Assembly (NCBI RefSeq): GCF_001650495.1
Contig: NZ_LWCS01000013.1
Location: 1 to 64,000, forward strand
DNA length: 64,000 nt
Direction of reading: 5' to 3'
Origin: Mycolicibacterium iranicum
Lineage (GTDB): Bacteria > Actinomycetota > Actinomycetes > Mycobacteriales > Mycobacteriaceae
Both the position numbers and the translations under genes were made by a program. The notes beneath the pieces were generated by a model. It saw only the letters and a list, made by a program, of their open reading frames with translations, made no database searches and was not told where the DNA came from. Of the stretch, positions 25,124 to 32,766 are shown in pieces; position 1 is the first letter of the stretch; the number at the start of each line of letters is the position of its first letter.

Positions 25124-27955
25124 CTACTGGATCGGGTAGTCGTCGAGGCTGATCACCGGTCCGTAGGCCGTCAAGCCGGACGCATTTTCGATCCACTGCC
25201 CGCGCACGAGGAGGGTGGCGTTAGGCAGATTGACGACGAAGTCGCCATAGCTGCGGAGCATCACATCTCCCTTGGACAAGGTGCCTGTGGTCATCGATGG
25301 GAGGTTCTGCCTGATCGAGATCGTTTCCGATTCCTTCTGCATCGTGGATCCGGTGTAGAGAGTCGTCGCCTCGATCTCCAATTGTTGGGCGATGAACACA
25401 CCGGACTTCTCCTTCAGCTTGATTCCGCCGCCCACGGACCAGCTATTGGTCTCGGAGTTGTACACGGTGACGCTGTAGGTGTACGCGCCGTCCTGCGACG
25501 TCCGGTTGTTCAGGGTTTCCCAGGGCTCAACCACCGGTTCGGTGAAGTAGCTCTGGCCGGTGACGTTGACGCTGCACGAACCGGGAGTGCTGTTGTCGGC
25601 GCCGTAGGCACACGCCGCGTCGAGGGCGGCCGTCGCCACACTGGTGTTCGTGGTGAGGTCGAAAGTGCCAGGGCTGCCTTGGATGAGGTACATCACCTCA
25701 GCCTCATTCGCCTCGTCCTCTCCACCATCCATGCATGCGGAGTTGGTGCAGAGCACCGCCGACCCTCCGTCGGGGAAGTTCGACAGCGTCGCGGTGCTCG
25801 TGACGCTGGTCGCGTCCGTGCGCTCCCAGACGATGGTGACGTCCTGCCGGCCGTACGACGCGTAATCCACTTCGACGCGCACCATCTGGAACGGCGCGAG
25901 CAGCTGCCCGACCGCCGGCGATTCGTCTGATTCGTATTCACCGGAGATGGATTTGAGCCGCTGTGTGTACGGCGTCAGGTTGACGATCTCAAAGCCGCGG
26001 GTCGAAAGCTGTCGTGCGGAGGCATCGCCGAACAGAACATTGGGCAATCTCAGGAACGATTCGAACTGGGCTTCCAGGTAGTCACCGATCGCCCTTCCGA
26101 ACGACTTCGGACCGGGCGCAGGCGCGGGAGCCGACGTCTGGATCGCAGGCGGCACCGGCTGATTCGCGGGCTCCTTCGTGTTGGTGGGCGCCGTGGGCGT
26201 TGACGTCGAGTTCGGGCTGGGGTCGGGGCCCGTCCCGATGTCGTAATCGACGATGGTCCACACTGGCGGTGCCAACGGCCTGCCGTCCTCGTCCACAGCG
26301 TTCTCGGGCACCGCGCTCACGTACTCGACGTTGGGAATGGTGATGGTGACACCCATATTGGTCAGCGTCATGTTGACGAAGTCGTGGTACTGAGCGTAAG
26401 ACAACTGGATCTGGCCGTATTTACCAGGAGCGACCGTCTCGATGACACCTTGCTTGGCGAGGACGCCGTCGGTCCAGCTGTGTCCGTACTTCTGCTGGAT
26501 GACTCCGCCGATCTCGGTCTGGAACGTGATCCCCAACAGCGAGAAGTTGAGTGAGCCGCCGGCGACGACCTTCAGATTCTCCTCGATCCCACTGCTTTTC
26601 GACGCTTCGTGGGAGACCTCGTAGGTATTGGTCGAATTGATGCTGCCGTAGTTGAAGAGGGTGGCGCCGACGTTCTTCGGCAAGGTGTACTCGATCGTCG
26701 AGTCGACAGCCTCCTGCGTGCAGGTGCCGGCGCCGCTCACGCCGCACATCGCGGTGGCAACGATCGCCTGACCCACCCCGTCCGTGGGGTCGATGGTGAT
26801 CTGGGTGCCGGCCTTGGGCAGGAACAACACTGTCTGCCGGACCGCGGCCTGGGGAATCCCGGTGACAGGGTTCTGGGTGTTGTACACGTCGGACTGCACG
26901 TTGGCGTTCGACGTCGTCACGCTGGCGCCGCTGGAGTTCACGTAGACCGAGAACTTGTCCGACCCGGCCGACCAGTCCATGGTGCCGCGACTGGGCGTCG
27001 ACTCATCGTTGTTGGTGTAAAAGGCCATCTCGACCTGGCGGTTGACGCCGAGCACGAACCCGTTCTGGGGTCCGTAGGCCAGTGGATCGTTGGTCTTCAG
27101 ATTCGTGAGTGTGAGGGCGCGGCCGGTCAGATTGACGAAGATCGTCTGTACCGACGGCTGCGGAACGGGAATGTCGGTGCTCGGCGCGCACCTGCCATCG
27201 ACACACGAGCCGGGGAAAACTTCGTCCCCGCGGCTGGCTGGAATCAGTCGGAGATCGACCAGCAGCTTCCTGACAGGCTCCAGTAACAGCTTGGCGGCTT
27301 CGAAGATCCGCTCCCCGGGCGTCAACGGGCTTGCGCCCAGGTTGATGGTGCGCGCGGCGGGGGTGGACGCACCGACCGGCGCCGTAACTGCCTGATTCTG
27401 AGCAGAATTGGAGACGGTGCCCAGCAATGAGGTGTTGGGTGCGTCGTCGCCCACTTCGCGGCGCGCGGCCGCGGCCTGCAGCCACTTCACCGGTGATGGA
27501 ACGTTGTTGTTGTTCACCGGCAGTTCAGACGTGTCGACCTCCGGCGCGGCGACGGCGGTGACCACGGGTTGAACCACGGTGCGCGTGACAGTGTCCTCGT
27601 TCGCATCGTTGTCTTGTTCGAGTGCCTCAGAGCCACTTGCACTTTCGGCTTCCGTATCGCTTTCGGCGGCTTCGTCGTCGGAGTCAGGCGTCGCGCTGTC
27701 ATCGCCTTCAGGCTCGTCCGTATCCTCATCGGCGTTCTCTTCGGCGCCTGCGCTGTCGTTCTCCTCCGCCGACGACTCTGCGCTCCTGTCTGCTTTGGAG
27801 GTGCGACTGGGCGCCTCGTTCGCCGATGACGAGCTGTCACCCGAGGACGGGTCGGCCGACGCGACGGGGGTGCTGGCCAAGGCCACGCCGAGCCCGATCG
27901 CGACTGTGGCGGCGGTCGTGGCCGCCGCACGTGTGGTGAGTGTTACCGGTTTCAT
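25124..27955 (-). CDS. Large secreted protein with two aerolysin-like modules (paralogue 1)
   Basis: 943 aa. Signal peptide 1-34; a Ser/Glu/Asp-rich disordered linker 35-125; a motif SPVKWLQAAAARREVG at 154-169; two similar halves. Each half starts with a beta segment on N-L-T (FVNLTGRALTLTNL at 273, FEIVNLTPYTQRL at 655) and continues into a long stretch of alternating Ser/Thr/Glu and hydrophobic residues (435-495: STNTYEVSHEASKSSG and on; 818-890: TNSWSVGGGIKLKEKSGVF and on). That alternation resembles the pore-hairpin region of aerolysin/ETX-type beta-pore-forming proteins. A Pro/Thr linker (575-618) joins the halves. GAAGGA precedes the ATG. The paralogue is at 32767-35601. Toxin activity is inference only. 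Confidence 0.8.
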   Translation of the reverse strand: MKPVTLTTRAAATTAATVAIGLGVALASTPVASADPSSGDSSSSANEAPSRTSKADRSAESSAEENDSAGAEENADEDTDEPEGDDSATPDSDDEAAESDTEAESASGSEALEQDNDANEDTVTRTVVQPVVTAVAAPEVDTSELPVNNNNVPSPVKWLQAAAARREVGDDAPNTSLLGTVSNSAQNQAVTAPVGASTPAARTINLGASPLTPGERIFEAAKLLLEPVRKLLVDLRLIPASRGDEVFPGSCVDGRCAPSTDIPVPQPSVQTIFVNLTGRALTLTNLKTNDPLAYGPQNGFVLGVNRQVEMAFYTNNDESTPSRGTMDWSAGSDKFSVYVNSSGASVTTSNANVQSDVYNTQNPVTGIPQAAVRQTVLFLPKAGTQITIDPTDGVGQAIVATAMCGVSGAGTCTQEAVDSTIEYTLPKNVGATLFNYGSINSTNTYEVSHEASKSSGIEENLKVVAGGSLNFSLLGITFQTEIGGVIQQKYGHSWTDGVLAKQGVIETVAPGKYGQIQLSYAQYHDFVNMTLTNMGVTITIPNVEYVSAVPENAVDEDGRPLAPPVWTIVDYDIGTGPDPSPNSTSTPTAPTNTKEPANQPVPPAIQTSAPAPAPGPKSFGRAIGDYLEAQFESFLRLPNVLFGDASARQLSTRGFEIVNLTPYTQRLKSISGEYESDESPAVGQLLAPFQMVRVEVDYASYGRQDVTIVWERTDATSVTSTATLSNFPDGGSAVLCTNSACMDGGEDEANEAEVMYLIQGSPGTFDLTTNTSVATAALDAACAYGADNSTPGSCSVNVTGQSYFTEPVVEPWETLNNRTSQDGAYTYSVTVYNSETNSWSVGGGIKLKEKSGVFIAQQLEIEATTLYTGSTMQKESETISIRQNLPSMTTGTLSKGDVMLRSYGDFVVNLPNATLLVRGQWIENASGLTAYGPVISLDDYPIQ

Positions 27956-28179
27956 GGGGATCCTTCGGCCATCGCGGGTAGTCGCGTGCGGGTGGTAGCA
28001 ACGGCCCTGAAGTTATCAGCGCCACCGTGCGTGAAGGCGATGGAAGGCTATTCGTTCCGCAGAAGATCGGAGGTCGTTCGGCTCTGAGATACTCGCTGAA
28101 CACTTTGTCTCCCACGGTGTCTCAGCACAGGTAGAAAATGAGCTCACCGTGCCGCCTGCCGGCGGTCTCAAGCGAAGCC

Positions 28180-29103
28180 TCAGTGATCTGTCCCGCCGGG
28201 GTCCGTCTGCGGCTTTTGCGGGCCGACCCGTCGGCGTACCCAGCGCTCCCCCGCGCCGGAGGGGAGGAACGCCAGGTAAAGCAGCAGCATCGCGGGCGTG
28301 AAGAATCCGACCGCGATGGTGATCATAATCGTGAGGTGCAGTACGACCCCGATCGCAACCACGACGGGGCGGATACGTCGTTTCCAGATCAGGATGCCCA
28401 ACAACAGCTCGCCCACCAGGACCGTCCACGTACCGACGTTCGTCAAAGCCGGACTATCCACGACCGCACCAGGCACCCGCAGTATCAACATGTCTTCAAG
28501 GCGCAGCGCGTAGGACACCGCGGTACCGGAAGGCCACTTCTCCCCCGTCATGCGTGCGGCGAAGGTCGCTACGTAGACCACCGTGAGTTGGATCTGCAGC
28601 AGACGCAGCGGCCATGGTGCACGGGTCTGCGCCGACCAGAACGAACCGGTTCGGCGCCGTTCGTCGAGTGACAGGGCGGCGCCGGACGGAGCGAGAGCGA
28701 TGACGAAAGCTTCTACACGCAGAAGAACGTCTCCGGCATTGAAAATCAACGGGTTTCGGTACTGGAATGAGAGGACGAGAACGAAGACGAGCACCGAGGC
28801 CGCGCGACTGTGCCAGCCGATGGTCAGTGCGATCGCAGCCAGAATCAACGCAATCCACGCGAAGAGGACCGCGCGACCGTCTGCGCCCTCATGGAGCACT
28901 CCCCATTCAAACGAATCGCTTCGTGGTCGAGCAAGCACGCCGTCCGAGGTGAAGAAGGCGTCGAGATCAGGAAACAGCGACAGCCCCCAGGCCACCATGA
29001 TGAGGCCGAACACGATGCGGACCATGCCGAGGACGAACAACGGCTCGGGTCGAAACCAGAAGATTCGCCATCTGTTCCTGGCCGCGTCAGCCCCCAGCTT
29101 CAT
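28180..29103 (-). CDS. HTTM-domain membrane protein (vitamin K carboxylase-like)
   Basis: 307 aa from ATG 29103; a longer frame would overlap the upstream gene. Several helices match the horizontally transferred transmembrane (HTTM) domain related to gamma-glutamyl carboxylase: FVLGMVRIVFGLIMVAWG, VLVFVLVLSFQYRNPLIFNAGDVLLR, LLQIQLTVVYVATFAARMTGEKWPSG. In my alignment by eye the catalytic Lys of GGCX (two residues past GLK in GLKKLDADW) is replaced by Met, so carboxylation is doubtful. It lies 10 bp after the DUF5819-like gene, as the last gene of a three-gene operon. Confidence 0.82.
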   Translation of the reverse strand: MKLGADAARNRWRIFWFRPEPLFVLGMVRIVFGLIMVAWGLSLFPDLDAFFTSDGVLARPRSDSFEWGVLHEGADGRAVLFAWIALILAAIALTIGWHSRAASVLVFVLVLSFQYRNPLIFNAGDVLLRVEAFVIALAPSGAALSLDERRRTGSFWSAQTRAPWPLRLLQIQLTVVYVATFAARMTGEKWPSGTAVSYALRLEDMLILRVPGAVVDSPALTNVGTWTVLVGELLLGILIWKRRIRPVVVAIGVVLHLTIMITIAVGFFTPAMLLLYLAFLPSGAGERWVRRRVGPQKPQTDPGGTDH

Positions 29104-29113
29104 CGCTGCGCCA

Positions 29114-29653
29114 TCAAGGGGCGCGCACGTCGCTGCGGTACAGCGTGCGGACCGTGACGTCCGCGGGTCGATCATCGCCGGGTGGCCGCAAGCGCTGGCT
29201 GCGCACAAGGACCGCGACGTGTACGGGGCGCTCACCCGGCGCCGCCAGTTCGCGAACCACCCACTGCGCGAACACAGGCACCGCGTCCTTGTCACGGATG
29301 AGCTGTTCTTTCAGCTTCTGCCAGCGATACCACGTAAACGCTGTGATCGCCGGGTCGTCGCGGCGGGAGGTCCACGTCCGATCGCTCCCGTCATCCATCG
29401 CGACCTGGACTTCGAGCTCTTCCAGCACGGAGATCGGGTCGGGTGCGTACATACTCCACTTTTGTTGCAGGCCAGTCGATTCCGCGACCGGAAGCAACGC
29501 TTGGACCAGGCTCCGCTTGAGATATGAATCCGGCAGATTCCAGACCGCCGCGATCAGCACCACCACACAGATCAGGACGCTGATCAGGTATTCGCCGATC
29601 GCAGACCGCTCGAAGCGAATCCCGAGCGCCGTCAGCGCTCCCCTCAAGCTCAT
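29114..29653 (-). CDS. DUF5819-like membrane protein, HTTM partner
   Basis: 179 aa from ATG 29653, which overlaps the stop of the repeat-protein gene (ATGA). One N-terminal helix (YLISVLICVVVLIAAVWNL) is followed by an extracytoplasmic domain with LQQKWSMYAPDPISVLEELEVQV, the WSMYAPDP segment being characteristic of the DUF5819 proteins that neighbour HTTM genes. Two Trp-rich segments (FTWYRWQKLKEQL, FAQWVVREL) follow. Its role is unknown; overlap on both sides says it works with HTTM and the repeat protein. Confidence 0.72.
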   Translation of the reverse strand: MSLRGALTALGIRFERSAIGEYLISVLICVVVLIAAVWNLPDSYLKRSLVQALLPVAESTGLQQKWSMYAPDPISVLEELEVQVAMDDGSDRTWTSRRDDPAITAFTWYRWQKLKEQLIRDKDAVPVFAQWVVRELAAPGERPVHVAVLVRSQRLRPPGDDRPADVTVRTLYRSDVRAP

Positions 29654-30642
29654 CCGAACCGGCTGCGCCGCCAACCGAGGAAGGCGACGAACCCGAGAAG
29701 TAGCGCGCCGAGGAAAGCGGCGGTGAGCATAAGTTGAGCGCTGCGTCCCGCGGCGGTAGGGGATGCGTCTGTTCGTATCTCCGGTGCGACGAACGGCTTC
29801 ACCGCCGGCGCGGTGAAGCCCGCGACAGCCTCGCCCTGGACTCGCGCGACGGGAACGCCGCCGGCCAGCGTCTCCAACGGTGTCGGAGGCACCAGTCGCG
29901 GGGTAGGTGGTGGTGCAGCCCAGGGCCCCGCCGAGGGCATCAACGCCGCCCAAACCGAGGTCGAATCCGCGCCTACCGGCGCGGGGAGAGATGCCGGTAT
30001 GGGACTGGCCGTGACCTCCGGCAGTGCCGTAATCGGCATCTCGGCAACCGGATTCACTGCCGGGGGTGTCGCGCGGGTTCCGCCCGACGATCCATCCGCC
30101 CCTGCAGGCCCGGGACCGCCGCCGCCGGTCGTGCTGGCCCCACCGGTCGTACTCGTGGTGCCGGTCGTACTCGTATCGCCGGTCGTACTCGTGGCGCCGG
30201 TCGTACTCGCATCACCTGACGTACTCGAATCGCCGGTTGTACTCGCATCACCTGACGTACTGGTGTCACCGGTCGTACCGGTGTCACCTGACGTACTCGA
30301 ATCACCGGTCGTACCGGTGTCACCGGTCGTACTGGTGTCACCGGTCGTACCGGTGTCACCTGACGTACTCGAATCACCGGTCGTACTGGTGTCACCCGAC
30401 GAACTCGCATCACCTGTCGTACTCGAATCACCCGAGGTACTCGAATCACCCGAGGAACCCGAGGAACCAGAGTCCCCCGACGAACTCGAGTCACCTGAAC
30501 CACCGTCGCCCGGCTGATTTGTCAAGACGAGCTGCGGCCGAGCGTTCTCACTCCCGTCGAGCAGGCTGGCGCAATACATGAACCCAGCCACCATCAGCAC
30601 CGCGCTACCCGCGCGGCCCGCGGTTTCCCATATCCGACGCAT
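29650..30642 (-). CDS. Cell-surface protein with GD-x-S-T-T hexapeptide repeats
   Basis: 330 aa from ATG 30642 (an 18-residue longer frame exists). An N-terminal hydrophobic segment (AGSAVLMVAGFMYCASLL) serves as signal or anchor. Residues about 45-170 are a run of about 18 six-residue units (GDSSTS, GDTSTT, GDTGTT, GDASTT) with almost no charge besides Asp, followed by a Pro/Ala stretch, and a C-terminal helix plus basic tail (LTAAFLGALLLGFVAFLGWRRSRFG), which looks like a sortase-less membrane anchor. The product could be a wall-spanning stalk, probably glycosylated on Ser/Thr. It is the first gene of the operon with DUF5819-like and HTTM. Confidence 0.75.
   Translation of the reverse strand: MRRIWETAGRAGSAVLMVAGFMYCASLLDGSENARPQLVLTNQPGDGGSGDSSSSGDSGSSGSSGDSSTSGDSSTTGDASSSGDTSTTGDSSTSGDTGTTGDTSTTGDTGTTGDSSTSGDTGTTGDTSTSGDASTTGDSSTSGDASTTGATSTTGDTSTTGTTSTTGGASTTGGGGPGPAGADGSSGGTRATPPAVNPVAEMPITALPEVTASPIPASLPAPVGADSTSVWAALMPSAGPWAAPPPTPRLVPPTPLETLAGGVPVARVQGEAVAGFTAPAVKPFVAPEIRTDASPTAAGRSAQLMLTAAFLGALLLGFVAFLGWRRSRFG
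30155..30500. repeat. 18-bp tandem minisatellite in surface-protein gene
   Basis: About 18 copies of an 18-bp unit whose sense strand encodes GD-[STA]-[SG]-T-[ST]. On the plus strand the recurrent words are CACCGGTCGTACTGGTGT and CACCTGACGTACTCGAAT. Copies differ mostly by codon-neutral or S/T swaps, so they expand by slippage or unequal exchange and purifying selection keeps the hexapeptide. It is coding, not a CRISPR array. Confidence 0.9.
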
Positions 30643-30916
30643 TGCCCCGCCCCCGGCCTGCTTGGCCACTCCCCCGCGACACGCGAATCTCGGCAACCGT
30701 CAATTTAGTTGCGGAATTCGCCCGTTGTCGAAGGACAGCCTACTGCGCTTAAGGCGGTAGCGGCACCCTCCGATGCGACGACCGGCAATCGGGAAGCGGA
30801 TCGGCCTTGCTGGGTTGATTCCCGGCGAAAAGATCTGGCGCCAATGTGCCGAGTTCGCCGTCGAGTGACCTCTCAGTCATGAGTCTGCCGCGACGGGCGG
30901 TCCGAATCCGTCATCG

Positions 30917-32626
30917 CTACCCCGCGACCACCACGCGCACGGCGGTCGAACGCGACGAGAGTAACGAGTTGACCGACGGGGGCCAGAACTCCGTCCTCGC
31001 AGGAGCGGCGGGCGTGACGATGACGACGCCAGTGGCAGGTCCCTCCGGGGTCGCGACTGACACGGCCTGTCCGGGTTCGCCGTAGACGCCGGCACAGCCG
31101 TCGCCTTCACATGCACCCGTCGACGAGTCGATCCGGCCCGCGAAGATGTCGTTGATCCATCCGGCAATGAGAGTCTGCGCCGCCGCCTTGTTCTGCTCGG
31201 TCGGAAATCCCTGGTACAGGTAGGAGACCAGCTGGATGAGCCAGCTCCCGCCCTGCATGGCGTCCAGATGCTCGCCACCGTCGAGCACCACGCCGTTGAA
31301 GTGCCCCGGCCGGCGCCCATTGAGGGCCTCGTCGACTCGGCGCGTCTCGCCGTCCCTCGGCGCACCGAGCTCCAGCACCGGGATGTAGGCGCCGAGGCCT
31401 TCGAGCTTGTCGAGCGATTCGGACAACACCGACCCGGGCGGGGCGCCGTCGAGGGTGACGATGCCGGCGAGCTGATTGGTGGCACCGTCGGCGATGACCG
31501 CCTCGGCGTAGTAACCGGCGGCACCCGCGGCGACCCCGGCCCCGAGCGAATGGCCAACGAGGGTGAAGCGGTCCGGCAGCGCAGCACCGGCGCCGTACTT
31601 CCTGGCCAGGCCCGCGGCGACCGCACTGGCGGTCAGCGCATCGCGATCACCGAGCAGGAGGGCGGCCGTAGCGCGGTAGACCTGATCATCACCGAGCCAG
31701 AAGCCGTCTTGGACATAGCGATTCGACGACAGCGTCGGGGCGACGACGATGCTGTTGGTGCGTTCGGCCAGCCACGCTGCGGTGTAGCTGTACATCGGAC
31801 CGATGCCGAGGTAGCCGTGCTGCAGGTAGATGAGGCGTTCGGGCGTCTCGTCACCCTCTGGGTAGTACCAATCTGCGCGGACGTAGCGGCCGTCCTCGAT
31901 CTCCAGCCTGGAGCTGCGGACGGTGACCTTGCTGCCCGGCGGTACGACCGGCGGCCCGGACACGAATCGGACGGCCGCACCGATGATCTCCATCATCAGC
32001 GATTGAAAGACCTCCTGCAGCGTCCGGGTCGGCGCCGCAGCAAGGGCGGCAGGAGCATCGAGAGTCTGCGAGACACGTTGCGATGCAAAGGTATCGACAG
32101 CGGCATCGACATCCTCCGAAAGACTGTTCGTCACGGGGCTCAGCTCGTCAGCCGGACTTTCGGCGAACTCTGTTTCCGTCACGTCGGAGGGAGTCTCGTC
32201 GACGGTGACAGGCTCGGTGACGGCGTCATCGGCGGTGGTGGGCTCGTTCACATCGTCGTCGGCGGGTCGGGCGTCGGCAGAACGCTTGGTGGTCGCCGTG
32301 TGGCCGTCGGGTTCGGGTAGGTGGTCTTCGGCCACCACGACATCGGCGTCCTCATCGACGTCTGCGTCGGCGTCGGCGTCGGCATCCACGTCTACGCCGG
32401 AGCCATCGTCGGTGTCGGCATCGTCTTCGGGATCGGTCCCACCCGTCGAGTCCCCGCTGCCGGTCTCCGTCGCAGCGTCATCGCTGCTGTCAGCAGAGGC
32501 ACTGGCACTGGCCCCCGCCGCATCGGACCCGGTATCGGCACTCGCGGTGTCGGCTCCGGCGATCAGTGCGGCAGACACTCCCGCGGCCACCACGCCTGCA
32601 CCCATCCACGCTGACAGTTGCGCCAT
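30917..32626 (-). CDS. Secreted Asp-rich alpha/beta hydrolase
   Basis: 569 aa. Residues 1-30 form a signal peptide (ending ADTASADT). Residues 31-200 are a disordered acidic region with runs such as DVDADADADADVDEDAD. The hydrolase (about 215-530) has oxyanion segment LIYLQHGYLG, the nucleophile elbow LVGHSLGAGVAAG (Ser near 357) and HFNGVVLDGGEHLDAM near the end, likely providing the His. It resembles secreted triacylglycerol lipase/cutinase-like proteins; substrate unknown. The acidic linker matches in style those of the two large flanking secreted proteins. The gene precedes the hexapeptide-repeat gene on the same strand by about 270 bp. Confidence 0.8.
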   Translation of the reverse strand: MAQLSAWMGAGVVAAGVSAALIAGADTASADTGSDAAGASASASADSSDDAATETGSGDSTGGTDPEDDADTDDGSGVDVDADADADADVDEDADVVVAEDHLPEPDGHTATTKRSADARPADDDVNEPTTADDAVTEPVTVDETPSDVTETEFAESPADELSPVTNSLSEDVDAAVDTFASQRVSQTLDAPAALAAAPTRTLQEVFQSLMMEIIGAAVRFVSGPPVVPPGSKVTVRSSRLEIEDGRYVRADWYYPEGDETPERLIYLQHGYLGIGPMYSYTAAWLAERTNSIVVAPTLSSNRYVQDGFWLGDDQVYRATAALLLGDRDALTASAVAAGLARKYGAGAALPDRFTLVGHSLGAGVAAGAAGYYAEAVIADGATNQLAGIVTLDGAPPGSVLSESLDKLEGLGAYIPVLELGAPRDGETRRVDEALNGRRPGHFNGVVLDGGEHLDAMQGGSWLIQLVSYLYQGFPTEQNKAAAQTLIAGWINDIFAGRIDSSTGACEGDGCAGVYGEPGQAVSVATPEGPATGVVIVTPAAPARTEFWPPSVNSLLSSRSTAVRVVVAG

Positions 32627-32766
32627 TCGTCTCCCAACCTAGTTATTGACGGCTGCGTCGCAGCAGCCGCGCTCACCGTAGAACAAGTCCGAGGCGGGGT
32701 AGACAAGTTTTCTGATCTGGTCACGTTTGAGCCTGGCGTCGGGGCGCTAACGGGATTGCGTGGAGA

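Noticed and set aside
30155..30500. CRISPR array appearance
   Set aside because: Repeat units are contiguous 18-mers in frame with the surface-protein gene, without spacers.
31268..32320. 350-codon plus-strand frame
   Set aside because: Antisense of the secreted hydrolase; no family and no ribosome site.
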